Of a stretch of 64,000 bases of DNA, positions 38,938-47,640 are shown in pieces. The position numbers and the translations under genes were made by a program. The notes under the pieces were generated by a model. The model was not told the DNA's origin and searched no databases. It saw only the letters and a list, made by a program, of their open reading frames with translations. Origin of the DNA: Candidatus Thiodiazotropha sp. (ex Monitilora ramsayi) (GTDB lineage Bacteria > Pseudomonadota > Gammaproteobacteria > Chromatiales > Chromatiaceae); the NCBI GenBank assembly GCA_025655575.1, contig JAHXIP010000003.1:186001-250000 (forward strand), given 5' to 3'. Numbering within the stretch: the first letter of the stretch is position 1; every line of letters starts with the position of its first letter.

Positions 38938-41900
38938 ATGCATGACACCCACGATATTGTCGGCGATGATCCCTCCCGATCCTTTGTCGCCCGTGTAATT
39001 GGCTGGTCGGTACAGAACCAGCTCATTGTGCTCATCTTTACCGCAGCGTTGGCTGTTGCCGGCATTCTCGCATTGGATCGCACACCGCTGGATGCCATCC
39101 CCGACCTGTCCGATACCCAGGTCATCATCCGTACGGATTTTCCCGGCCAGGCGCCGCAGATCGTTGAGGACCTGGTGACCTATCCCCTTTCGGCAACCCT
39201 GTTGGGTCTGCCGAAAACCGAGGCGGTGCGGGGATTCTCCATGTTCGGCACCAGCTTCGTCTACGTCATCTTCCAGGATGGTGTCGACGACTACTGGGCA
39301 CGCAGCCGTGTGTCGGAGGCGCTGGCTACGGTACAGAAGGATCTGCCGGACAATGCCTCACCGCGACTGGGACCGGATGCGACCGGCGTGGGCTGGGTCT
39401 ATCAGTACGCTCTGCTGGACCGCAGCGGCCGTCACGATCTTGCGGATCTGCGCGCGCTACAGGACTGGTTTCTGCGCTTCGAACTTGCCGCCGTACCCGG
39501 CGTCTCGGAAGTGGCCTCGGTGGGTGGATTCGTACGTGAATACCAGGTACTCATCGACCCCAACCGACTGCGTGCGTTCGATATACCGCTGGGACGCGTA
39601 CGCCAGGCCGTCAAGGCAGCCAGTATGGAAGTGGGTGGCCGGGTGCTGGAACAGGCGGAAACGGAACTGATGATCCGCTCCCGCGGCTACGTCTCCTCCC
39701 TGGAAGATCTGCAACAGGTTGTGGTGCAGGCGAAAAACGGCACTCCTGTACTACTCACTGATGTCGCGCGCGTCATCGAGGGACCCGAACTGCGGCGGGG
39801 AGTAGTGGAACTCAATGGTGAAGGCGAAGTGGTGGGTGGAATCGTTGTCATGCGTTCCGGTGAAAATGCCCTCAATGTCATCGAGGCAGTGGAACAGAAA
39901 CTCGACACCCTGCGCAATGGCCTACCCGAAGGTGTCGAGATCCAAACCGTCTATGACCGGGCACCGCTGATTCGCGGTGCGGTGGAATACCTGAACCACA
40001 AGTTGATTGAGGAGGGCATTGTGGTGGCATTGGTCTGCCTCATCTTTCTACTGCATGTGCGTTCCGCTTTTGTGGCAATCATCACCCTGCCCCTCGGCGT
40101 GTTGGGTGCCTTTACGGTAATGGCCTCACAGGGCATCACCGCCAACATCATGTCGCTGGGTGGCATCGCCATCGCTATCGGGGCCATGGTGGATGCCTCC
40201 ATCGTGATGGTGGAGAATGCCCATCGAAAACTGAGCGACATGCCAGATGCAGTGGGTAGCAAGGCACGCAATGCGGCACTGTTACAATCGGCAAAAGAGG
40301 TGGGGCCGGGTCTGTTCTTCAGTCTACTGATTATCACCGTATCCTTCCTGCCAGTGTTTGCACTCACTGGCGAAAGCTACCGGTTGTTTTCTCCCCTCGC
40401 CTACACCAAGACCTATGCCATGGCCTTCGCCTCGGTGCTCTCTGTGACCCTCGTGCCGATTCTCATGCTGTGGCTGATTCGCGGCAGAATAAGACGCGAG
40501 GAGGCCAATCCGCTCAACAGATTCTTCGTGGCGCTCTATAAACCCATACTCAGGTTTTCCATGAAACTGCGTTGGTTCACCCTCTTGATCGCAGCAATCG
40601 GCATTGCCAGCCTCTGGTATCCGTTCTCCAAGCTGGGCTCCGAATTTATGCCTGCGCTATACGAGGGAGAACTGCTCTACATGCCCACCACGCTGCCGGG
40701 GGTCTCCATCACCAAGGCGAAGGAGATACTGGCCCACACCAACAGGCTGATCCTGACCGTTCCTGAAGTAGACCAGGTCTTCGGCAAGGTAGGACGAGCG
40801 GACACGGCCACCGACCCGGCACCAATCTCCATGATTGAGAGTTGGGTGCGTCTCAAACCCCAGGAGTCGTGGCGGAAAGGTATCGATATCGACGCATTGA
40901 TCCAGCAACTCGATCAACAGGTCAAACTGCCGGGTCTGGTGAACAGCTGGGGTTACCCCATCAAGATCCGCATGGACATGATCTCTACCGGTATTCGTAC
41001 CCCCGTGGGGATTAAAATCTCAGGTGCTGATCTCAACGAGATCGGTCGCATTGCGCTCGATGTGGAGGGTGTAGTCAAAGAGGTAGCGGGTACCCGCAGC
41101 GCCTTTGCCGACAGGGTGACTGGTGGCAAGTACCTTGAGATTACACCCAACCGGAACGAGTTGGCGCGACGTAATATCGATCTCGGGGTGTTTCAATCCA
41201 TCATTCAGACCGCGCTTGGGGGCATGAAAGTCGCCGAGAGTGTGCAGGGACGTGAACGCTACAACATCATGCTCCGTTACGACCGCCCCTTTCGGGAATC
41301 GATAAACGACCTTTCGGATATATTGGTGCCGACACCCGGCGGTATGCATATCCCCCTCGGCGAACTGGCCGCTATCGAATATGCACCGGGACCGCCCATG
41401 GTCAAATCGGAAGATGCCAGGCTGACTGGCTGGGTCTTTGTGGATATCGACGGTCGGGACATTGGTGGCTACGTGGACGAGGCTCAGGGACTGGTTGCGG
41501 AACAGGTGGACCTGCCCCCCGGGTATGCCATCACCTGGTCGGGTCAATACGAACAGATGCTCGAAGCACGCTCACGACTCAAGATCGCCATCCCTGCCGC
41601 TATCGCTATCATCCTGGTGCTGTTGATGATCCATTTCGGACGCACCGACCGCACAGTGATGGTGATGACCGCTCTGCCCTTCGGGTTAGTTGGCGGTCTC
41701 TGGTCCGTCTACCTTGCCGGTTACAACCTATCCGTCGCCGTAGCCGTCGGGTTCATTGCGCTCGGTGGTATCGCCGTTGAAACAGCGGTGGTGATGCTGC
41801 TCTATATCGATCAGCAAGTACGCGCCCTGCCGCCGGTGGACCGCAAAACACTGTTTGCCGCCATCATGGCAGGTGCCGCCCTTCGGGTACGTCCCAAGCT

Positions 41901-42132
41901 GATGACGGTTTCGGTCATCATCGCAGGACTGTTGCCAATTTTCTTTACCGAAGGGCCGGGTTCGGATGTCATGCGACGTATCGCATTACCGATGGTGGGT
42001 GGCATGATCAGCACCACAGTAATGACACTCATCGTGATTCCGGTCATTTATCTCATCTGGGAATCGCGGCACCTGCCGGGTACCGCTTCTTCCCCCATTC
42101 ATACTGATGAAGTACCAGCCACTCAAACTTAA
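38938..42132 (+). CDS. cusA: CusA-like copper/silver RND efflux pump
   Basis: This 1064-residue inner membrane proton-driven pump has 12 helices and two large periplasmic loops. The fourth helix region reads GGIAIAIGAMVDASIVMVEN, of the heavy-metal (HME) branch. Three methionines known in E. coli CusA to carry copper are conserved in context: EFMP (about residue 571), ISMIE and RMDMISTGI. This favours monovalent copper or silver over zinc and cobalt. The gene lies between cusB and the CusF-like gene. The 3' end is followed by CusF with a 13-bp gap. Confidence 0.94.
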   Translation: MHDTHDIVGDDPSRSFVARVIGWSVQNQLIVLIFTAALAVAGILALDRTPLDAIPDLSDTQVIIRTDFPGQAPQIVEDLVTYPLSATLLGLPKTEAVRGFSMFGTSFVYVIFQDGVDDYWARSRVSEALATVQKDLPDNASPRLGPDATGVGWVYQYALLDRSGRHDLADLRALQDWFLRFELAAVPGVSEVASVGGFVREYQVLIDPNRLRAFDIPLGRVRQAVKAASMEVGGRVLEQAETELMIRSRGYVSSLEDLQQVVVQAKNGTPVLLTDVARVIEGPELRRGVVELNGEGEVVGGIVVMRSGENALNVIEAVEQKLDTLRNGLPEGVEIQTVYDRAPLIRGAVEYLNHKLIEEGIVVALVCLIFLLHVRSAFVAIITLPLGVLGAFTVMASQGITANIMSLGGIAIAIGAMVDASIVMVENAHRKLSDMPDAVGSKARNAALLQSAKEVGPGLFFSLLIITVSFLPVFALTGESYRLFSPLAYTKTYAMAFASVLSVTLVPILMLWLIRGRIRREEANPLNRFFVALYKPILRFSMKLRWFTLLIAAIGIASLWYPFSKLGSEFMPALYEGELLYMPTTLPGVSITKAKEILAHTNRLILTVPEVDQVFGKVGRADTATDPAPISMIESWVRLKPQESWRKGIDIDALIQQLDQQVKLPGLVNSWGYPIKIRMDMISTGIRTPVGIKISGADLNEIGRIALDVEGVVKEVAGTRSAFADRVTGGKYLEITPNRNELARRNIDLGVFQSIIQTALGGMKVAESVQGRERYNIMLRYDRPFRESINDLSDILVPTPGGMHIPLGELAAIEYAPGPPMVKSEDARLTGWVFVDIDGRDIGGYVDEAQGLVAEQVDLPPGYAITWSGQYEQMLEARSRLKIAIPAAIAIILVLLMIHFGRTDRTVMVMTALPFGLVGGLWSVYLAGYNLSVAVAVGFIALGGIAVETAVVMLLYIDQQVRALPPVDRKTLFAAIMAGAALRVRPKLMTVSVIIAGLLPIFFTEGPGSDVMRRIALPMVGGMISTTVMTLIVIPVIYLIWESRHLPGTASSPIHTDEVPATQT

Positions 42133-42145
42133 GAGGAATATCGAA

Positions 42146-42511
42146 ATGAAAACATACTTGAAAGCCATCCCATTCGTGATTGCAGGGCTGCTGATCAATA
42201 CACCTCTCATAGCAGGCAGTCACGAAGATCACTCCATGCACGATCATGAGAAGATGACCAGTAGTGCCAGCGAAGCCACGGGCATGGGAACGGTACATAA
42301 GGTAGATGCCGAGAAGAAAATCATCAATCTCACCCATGAACCCATCCCAACACTCAACTGGCCCGGCATGACCATGGATCTACCGGTGACCAAGCGCGTG
42401 GACCTTTCAACATTCAAGGCGGGAGACAAGGTGCACTTTACCCTCAAGATGGGGCGGGACAAGCAGTACCGCATCACCAACATGAAACCCGCCGAGATGA
42501 AAAACCACTAA
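42146..42511 (+). CDS. cusF: CusF-like periplasmic copper-binding protein
   Basis: This is a 121-residue secreted protein with a signal peptide (residues 1-22, ending LIAGS) and a His/Met-rich linker (HEDHSMHDHEKM). An OB-fold CusF domain of about 75 residues follows. Ligands seen are histidine in INLTHEPIPTLNWP, the tryptophan, and two methionines in GMTMDLPV; this is the His-Met-Met-Trp set of CusF. It delivers Cu(I) or Ag(I) to CusB/CusA. The start at 42146 has an AGAGGA ribosome-binding site. It ends the efflux operon. Confidence 0.93.
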   Translation: MKTYLKAIPFVIAGLLINTPLIAGSHEDHSMHDHEKMTSSASEATGMGTVHKVDAEKKIINLTHEPIPTLNWPGMTMDLPVTKRVDLSTFKAGDKVHFTLKMGRDKQYRITNMKPAEMKNH

Positions 42512-42571
42512 GCCCCTTATTGCCCTAATGCGGAAGCGGCGAATCGATCCAAGAATTTAGATCGGGGGAGG

Positions 42572-42605
42572 CAGTGCAGAGCATGGGTTACCATACTCTG
42601 CACTG
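42572..42605. terminator. Bidirectional terminator-like hairpin between cusF and the sensor kinase
   Basis: A 10-bp perfect stem, CAGTGCAGAG/CTCTGCACTG, continues after one mismatch into ATGG/CCAT around a short loop. It lies between the convergent genes at 42511 and 42656. There is no long T-tract on either side, so it may be only partly effective as a terminator. Confidence 0.55.
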
Positions 42606-42655
42606 TAAATTTGCCACTGTCTTCTTCAGTCAGGCAAAGTGATTTTGCGCTGACA

Positions 42656-44023
42656 TTACTTAGGCAATCGTATCAAGGCACGTAGCCCACCTTCCGGACG
42701 ATTCGACAATCTGAGCTGTCCGCCATGGGCATGCACAATGGTTCTCGCCACCGCGAGCCCTAATCCGGTACCCCCGGTCTCACGATTACGCGAAGCCTCC
42801 AGACGGAAGAAGGGGGTGAATACCTTCTCCAGATTCTCTTCCGGGATACCGGGACCACTGTCATCGATGATGATTTCGACACCTTCGCCACTCTCAATCA
42901 GCCTGACCCTGGCTGTTTCTCCATACTTCAGTGCGTTATCGATGAGGTTATTCAAAGCACGCTTCAGAGCGATCGGTCGACACATGAAGATCGATCTGTC
43001 AGGTCCCTCGTAACTCACATCGCCACCCAGATCGGTATGGTCATCCACCAGGCTTGCCAGCAAGGCTGCCAAGTCGGTTGAGCGGGCCACTTCATCGGCC
43101 GCTTCATCCCGGGCAAAGCCAAGCGTGGCGGACAGAATGGTCTCCATTTCGGCCAGCGTGGCGAGCGTCTTCTCACGCATCTCAGTATCTTCGATGTACT
43201 CGGCCCTGAGACGTAAGGTGGTGATCGGCGTGCGTAGATCATGGGAGACTGCAGCCAGCATTTGTGAACGGTCCGTGATGTGTTTCTGCAGGCGCTCCTG
43301 CATGCGGTTGAAGGCACGTATGGTATTGCGTACCTCACGCGGGCCCTTTTCATCCAAAGGCGGTTGTGCTTGACCAAGACCGAAACGGTTTGCCGCATCG
43401 GCGAGCTGCGCCATCGGGTGTGCCATCCGCCTGGCGATGAAGAGACCGCTGAGAATCACCAATATCAGCAACAGCGCCAACAGCTGCAGCGTCTTGCCGG
43501 CCCAAGGTGGCGGCCCCTCAAACTTATCTGTGTGGATGTTAAGCCAGGTGCCGTCCCACAGGCGAATGGATAAGCTGATACCGTCCAAACCCCGCGGATG
43601 ACCACCAGGCCCATGCCGCTCATACCGCTCGTCACGCAATCTCTTCTCATGCGCATCAAACTCAATGCTTACCCAAACTGACGACTTATCGGTGAGATGC
43701 AGACGGCGTCTCAAATCGTGTGAAATCCGGTGTTCCAACGGGTGTCTCGGCGGCGTGTTCACAAGAGGCTGGTCACCCAAATTAATCTCATCACCCCTTT
43801 CGGCAACCCGTTCGATGATACGCAACCGCTCCTCATCATCCGCATCACCCAGCAGACGCGCCAGGGTCACCACACGGTCCAGCAACTGAAAACGATTACG
43901 CTCATCGAAACGTTCCCGGCGTTCGTCGTGCAGCAACCAGCCACTGCCGATGATCAGTACCAAAGTCATGCCGATCAGTAGCGACAGTGTGCGACCGGCA
44001 AGCGTATCAGGCCACAGGTGCAT
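42656..44023 (-). CDS. Sensor histidine kinase (OmpR-partner type)
   Basis: This is a 455-residue membrane kinase. Two TM helices (about 11-27 and 175-200) bracket a periplasmic sensor rich in charged residues. HAMP follows (about 200-250), then the HisKA box LAAVSHDLRTPITTLRL with the phosphoacceptor histidine near residue 260. The ATPase domain has N, G1 and G2 boxes: NNLIDNALKYGE, IDDSGPGIPEE and TGGTGLGLAVART. It is encoded after the response regulator, overlapping by 17 bp. Adjacency to the Cus pump and to small metal-associated genes suggests sensing of metal or envelope stress, but this is inference. Confidence 0.92.
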   Translation of the reverse strand: MHLWPDTLAGRTLSLLIGMTLVLIIGSGWLLHDERRERFDERNRFQLLDRVVTLARLLGDADDEERLRIIERVAERGDEINLGDQPLVNTPPRHPLEHRISHDLRRRLHLTDKSSVWVSIEFDAHEKRLRDERYERHGPGGHPRGLDGISLSIRLWDGTWLNIHTDKFEGPPPWAGKTLQLLALLLILVILSGLFIARRMAHPMAQLADAANRFGLGQAQPPLDEKGPREVRNTIRAFNRMQERLQKHITDRSQMLAAVSHDLRTPITTLRLRAEYIEDTEMREKTLATLAEMETILSATLGFARDEAADEVARSTDLAALLASLVDDHTDLGGDVSYEGPDRSIFMCRPIALKRALNNLIDNALKYGETARVRLIESGEGVEIIIDDSGPGIPEENLEKVFTPFFRLEASRNRETGGTGLGLAVARTIVHAHGGQLRLSNRPEGGLRALIRLPK

Positions 44024-44741
44024 GACGGTGTTTCACTTTAGGTACGAAAAGATAACCGCCGCCGCGTACGGTTTTGATAATCTGCGGATTCCTGGGCGGA
44101 TCACCGAGTTTGCGGCGCAGACGGCTGACCAGGGTGTCGATGGAACGGTCGAAAGCCCGTGAATCCCGCCCTCTTGCCAAGTCGAGTAGCTGATCGCGAC
44201 TGAGTACCCGTCCGGATCGACTGACGAAGGCCATCAGCAGAGCGAATTCCGCCGTACTGACCGGCACCAGCGTTTGCTCCGGATCGATCAACTCCCGTGC
44301 CCGCGGCAGTAGCGTCCAACCCAGAAACTCTAACTGCTCAGGCGCTTCCCGAGGCACCCGCTCGTGGGCACTGCCGGCACGGCGCAGAATCGCCTTGATG
44401 CGGGCCAGCAGTTCCCTCGGATTGAACGGTTTGGCCAGGTAATCATCGGCCCCCATCTCGAGACCCACGATACGATCGGTCTCCTCTCCCATTGCCGTCA
44501 GCATGATCACCGGAATGTCGGACTCTGCGCGCAGGTTTCGACAGAGCGTCAGGCCGTCCTCACCCGGCATCATGAGATCCAGTACAACCAGGTCGATGGC
44601 GTTATCGTCCAATACCCGTTTCATGATGGCACCATCCGCCGCCGTTGTGACGCGATAGCCGTGATCGTTGAGAAAACGCTCTATCAACTCGCGAATCTCC
44701 GAGTGATCGTCGACGACCAGGATGTGCGGCTGTTTATCCAT
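44007..44741 (-). CDS. OmpR-family response regulator
   Basis: This is a 244-residue regulator. The receiver domain begins HILVVDDHSEIREL, with acidic residues D11 and D12. The phosphoacceptor is D55 in VVLDLMMPGEDG, and the lysine lies in GADDYLAKPFNPRE. The C-terminal winged helix has SGRVLSRDQLLDLARGRDS and the DNA recognition helix FDRSIDTLVSRLRRKLGD. The start at 44741 (MDKQPHIL) places the receiver at the N-terminus; the longer frame to 44819 is not conserved. It likely controls its own operon and the divergent PepSY gene through repeats at 44786-44830. Confidence 0.93.
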   Translation of the reverse strand: MDKQPHILVVDDHSEIRELIERFLNDHGYRVTTAADGAIMKRVLDDNAIDLVVLDLMMPGEDGLTLCRNLRAESDIPVIMLTAMGEETDRIVGLEMGADDYLAKPFNPRELLARIKAILRRAGSAHERVPREAPEQLEFLGWTLLPRARELIDPEQTLVPVSTAEFALLMAFVSRSGRVLSRDQLLDLARGRDSRAFDRSIDTLVSRLRRKLGDPPRNPQIIKTVRGGGYLFVPKVKHRHAPVA

Positions 44742-44785
44742 GGCAGACAGTCTACCCCATATAAACAGAGCGCTGCATGGAACTT

Positions 44786-44830
44786 TGTGACGGATTATGT
44801 CAATCAGGCGCGTTGTCACATGCCGTCACA
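44786..44830. promoter_or_regulatory. Candidate response-regulator binding sites
   Basis: There are two direct GTCACA half-sites spaced 10 bp apart, at 44815-44820 and 44825-44830. An inverted half-site, TGTGAC, lies at 44786-44791. Together they make an inverted repeat (TTTGTGACGG with CCGTCACAAA). The site lies in the divergent region between the regulator gene and the PepSY gene. Tandem half-sites one helical turn apart are typical for OmpR-family regulators. Confidence 0.5.
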
Positions 44831-44923
44831 AAAAGGCTGTTTTTTGACAACTTCCCAACACATTTCAGGCGTGAAATAGACACCGTCGAAGAGACACATC
44901 CACTCCAACATGAGGATTTCTAA

Positions 44924-45316
44924 ATGAACAAGATCGCAAAATATACCGCTATTACCGTCGTCGCTGCCGCAACCGGTCTGACAGCCGTAGGCGCCTCCGC
45001 CGGCTGGGGTGACCATCGCGGAAACTGTGACCGCGGTGAAATGCGCGGCGGAGACAGCATGATGATGAAACGGATGGGAAAAGCAGGCCCGATGACAGAT
45101 CGTGATCTGGACCTGACGTCAGATGAGGCGAAGACGCTTGTTGAGGCTCGACTGATTATGCGTGGCAACGACCGACTCAAGGTAGGCCAAGTAACCGAGA
45201 AGGATCAGGACACTTATCTGATCGATATCGTGACGGTAGACAACTCACTGGTTCGCCAGATCGAGGTTGACCGGGACAATGGTATGCCACGCGGACCATT
45301 CGGTCCCAAGAAGTAA
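44924..45316 (+). CDS. PepSY-like small periplasmic protein
   Basis: This 130-residue secreted protein has a signal peptide (residues 1-27, ending ASAGW). A Gly/Met-rich low-complexity stretch follows (DRGEMRGGDSMMMKRMGKAG). A C-terminal domain of about 75 residues, DLTSDEAKTLVEARLIMRGN to VRQIEVDRDNG, resembles a PepSY-type fold. The methionine-rich part could bind copper. It is divergent from the two-component genes, so a regulon link is plausible. A hairpin follows the stop codon. The function is unknown. Confidence 0.7.
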   Translation: MNKIAKYTAITVVAAATGLTAVGASAGWGDHRGNCDRGEMRGGDSMMMKRMGKAGPMTDRDLDLTSDEAKTLVEARLIMRGNDRLKVGQVTEKDQDTYLIDIVTVDNSLVRQIEVDRDNGMPRGPFGPKK

Positions 45317-45338
45317 CCCACCCTGACCAACCTATGGA

Positions 45339-45362
45339 AACGACCCGTTCAAGCGGGTCGTT
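45339..45362 (+). terminator. Hairpin after the PepSY-like gene
   Basis: The perfect 9-bp stem AACGACCCG/CGGGTCGTT with loop TTCAAG is found 23 bp after the stop codon. It is followed by TTAAATC, a weak T-rich tail. Termination is likely but may be inefficient. Confidence 0.65.
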
Positions 45363-45433
45363 AAATCAATTCTGGACATCTGCATTATCTTTCTCAACAT
45401 CGATTAAAAGTCTTCATATTTAGAGTTAAAAAA

Positions 45434-45922
45434 ATGAGCAAATTCAATACAAGAAAATGGTCCACACCCATTATAATCGGCACCGGTATCTTTGTTTCCC
45501 TATCCGGTGTATTGATGTTCCTGGGTGTGCACAATCCACTTGAGCTGGCCCATGAATGGATCGGCCTGGCCTTTGCCGCTGCAATCATTCTGCACATACT
45601 GAATCACTGGCGGCCATTTAAAAGTTATTTTTCGCAACGCCTTGCATTAAACATCGTTGGCGCTGTAGTCCTTGCGACTTCTGCCTTCATCGCTACATCA
45701 ATGACCCAGTCCGGGGGAAATCCGATGATGAGCATGATTCATAGCTACGAAAGCTCCCCGCTCACTGAAGTCGCACCACTCCTCGATGAGAATGCTGATG
45801 GTATTGTTGCCAAATTCGAGGCTGCCGGTTTCACCGTTGAGAATCCAAATTTATCGATAGCGCAGATTGCCGCAGCCAATGACGCCTCTACAAAAGAATT
45901 GATGCATGTGCTTTTCAACTAG
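45434..45922 (+). CDS. DUF4405-like membrane protein
   Basis: This 162-residue protein has three hydrophobic helices: about 14-33 (IIGTGIFVSLSGVLMFLG), 42-56 and 72-90. Histidines near the helices (VHNPLELAHEWIG and ILHILNHW) resemble those of DUF4405 and small cytochrome b-like proteins, where they may bind heme; this is inference. The C-terminal 70 residues are soluble and contain a helix-rich part reading VAPLLDENADGIVAKFEAAG. The stop codon TAG overlaps the start of an element-like sequence that reads TAGGACTTATTAAC. It is probably in the same metal-linked neighbourhood. Confidence 0.7.
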   Translation: MSKFNTRKWSTPIIIGTGIFVSLSGVLMFLGVHNPLELAHEWIGLAFAAAIILHILNHWRPFKSYFSQRLALNIVGAVVLATSAFIATSMTQSGGNPMMSMIHSYESSPLTEVAPLLDENADGIVAKFEAAGFTVENPNLSIAQIAAANDASTKELMHVLFN

Positions 45923-45944
45923 GACTTATTAACCCCCCTATATT

Positions 45945-45997
45945 ACCTGGCCGTATGAACGTGTGAACGATGGGAACCGGTTCATAGCTGGCCAGGT
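45945..45997 (+). terminator. Inverted repeat after the DUF4405 gene, terminator-like
   Basis: ACCTGGCC (45945-45952) pairs with GGCCAGGT (45990-45997), and an inner ATGAAC pairs with GTTCAT. A T-rich tail, TATTTTCTTTT, follows. The loop of about 20 bases is long for a terminator, so it might also be an inverted-repeat element. Confidence 0.5.
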
Positions 45998-46110
45998 TAT
46001 TTTCTTTTCCTCATATTTTCCACACTGGTAGAATTTTCCAGACCCGACTCCTAATATGGAGAGAGACACATCACACCCATCCGTCATACCTGCTCATAGG
46101 GGACATAGGC

Positions 46111-47640
46111 TTGCTCGGCAACAGGCATATAACAAGCAAAAGAATATGGAGTACCTGGATCGTCTCGAGCAACGGTTATCTGATGGCGGCAATTGCCTTG
46201 CTCACGTTAACACTGTTCTGCTTCACCATTGCCTTCCTGCAAAATGTCAAATTCACACACATCTCTGCAGAAGGCTGGATACAATTTCTCACACTCACAA
46301 AATGTAATCTCTATCAGTTCTTTTCACTGTCCACACCCACATGCAACACCCTCTATCAGGATGTATCGAGAGACTGGGCACTATTGATTCTCTATATCCT
46401 GCGAACCATCGCCATCGCACTGTTGCTCTCTGTCATCGTCGTCAAACTGCTTTCCCATAAGGATCTCTTTGTAATGAGGCCGACCCTCTGCCTGGCACCT
46501 TCCAATGAAATCGACTTGGAAAATCCACCGGAAAACCAGTACTGGGAAAAGAGCGGCGGTTGGGAGCTGCGATGCCGGCTTTACAACGGCACACGTTTGA
46601 CCCTGCTAAACCTAAACTTCATCGCCAAGCTGCGCCGCCCAAAGGTCCGGGAGGGGGATTGGTCTCTCATCAACAGCACCATTGACCTGTCTACCCAGAC
46701 CTGGGCCATCGCCTTGCCCTTTGTCCCCTTATCTGTTCGGATACCGTTAGATAAAGATGACCTCGACATGGATAAGAGCACGAACAATAAACTGATTCTC
46801 AAACACATTCAGAATCATCCTTTTCTGGATGAATTCAACAAGGAGAACACCCAGGCAAAATCATTTTTGGTTATCAATATCGAGGGCACCATTGATGACT
46901 CAGACGGACACTTAATGGAGTCTCTCTGGTGGCCGATTGAAGACAGATTCAGCTGGTACAGCCAGGGGCGTGAGAAACCCATCAATGTCCTCCCAGGTGA
47001 CAAACCGTTAAGCACAGGGAGCAAACCACAGTCATGGAAGGGCTGGGAAGATTTTGATGACGGTATTATCGAGAACTACGTATTTGGTTACGGCTCACTC
47101 ATGGATGACTGGCTAAAAGACGAGGATTGCCTGATCGCCAACCTGGAAGGTTATGAAAGAAACTGGCAGGCCACCATGGATAACGATGTTGAGATACCGG
47201 GATACAAGACCTATGAACCCAAAAACGGTGAAGAAAAACCGAAAACCGTCTCTTTTCTGAATATCGGCAATAGCAAACAAAAGGACAGCGTGGTAACGGG
47301 AGTCGTAAAAAAATATACGCTAAAGATGCTGGCCGATCTCGACCGGCGCGAACGAAATTATCTGAGAGTCGATATCACTGACAAAATAATTTTTTTAGAA
47401 AAGAACAAGTCTATGCACCCGCAGAGACCTTACACCATATGGACATATATCGCCTCAGCGGCTGCACAAAAGCGGCATAAAAGTAACAATGATGCATGTA
47501 GTGTGGCAACAGACTATTTCAATAACTTTGAATCGGCTGCAGAAGCGATAAAGGATTACAACATCAATCTCAATACAATCAATTTTGAAGCAAATGGAAA
47601 TATCAAACTACAGAAGCTAACTAGAAGATATGTTGCGTAG
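46111..47640 (+). CDS. Membrane-anchored gamma-glutamylcyclotransferase-like protein
   Basis: Up to 509 residues. Two TM helices (about 25-46 and 90-112) are followed by a beta-rich domain (about 120-300). The C-terminal domain (about 322-505) starts with NYVFGYGSLM, the nucleotide/glutamyl-binding signature of the GGCT/ChaC/AIG2 fold. It continues to LADLDRRERNYLRVDI, where the catalytic glutamate is expected. Such domains cleave gamma-glutamyl peptides or amines to 5-oxoproline. The TM-beta-GGCT design is unusual. The start is uncertain: TTG at 46111 has GGGGA upstream, while ATG at 46183 would begin right at TM1. No operon partners; 571 bp follow before the next gene. Confidence 0.68.
   Translation: MLGNRHITSKRIWSTWIVSSNGYLMAAIALLTLTLFCFTIAFLQNVKFTHISAEGWIQFLTLTKCNLYQFFSLSTPTCNTLYQDVSRDWALLILYILRTIAIALLLSVIVVKLLSHKDLFVMRPTLCLAPSNEIDLENPPENQYWEKSGGWELRCRLYNGTRLTLLNLNFIAKLRRPKVREGDWSLINSTIDLSTQTWAIALPFVPLSVRIPLDKDDLDMDKSTNNKLILKHIQNHPFLDEFNKENTQAKSFLVINIEGTIDDSDGHLMESLWWPIEDRFSWYSQGREKPINVLPGDKPLSTGSKPQSWKGWEDFDDGIIENYVFGYGSLMDDWLKDEDCLIANLEGYERNWQATMDNDVEIPGYKTYEPKNGEEKPKTVSFLNIGNSKQKDSVVTGVVKKYTLKMLADLDRRERNYLRVDITDKIIFLEKNKSMHPQRPYTIWTYIASAAAQKRHKSNNDACSVATDYFNNFESAAEAIKDYNINLNTINFEANGNIKLQKLTRRYVA

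Noticed and set aside
46183..47010. Potassium channel domain in the GGCT-like protein
   Set aside because: Two TM helices followed by a beta-rich domain recall inward-rectifier channels, but no selectivity filter sequence is present between the helices.
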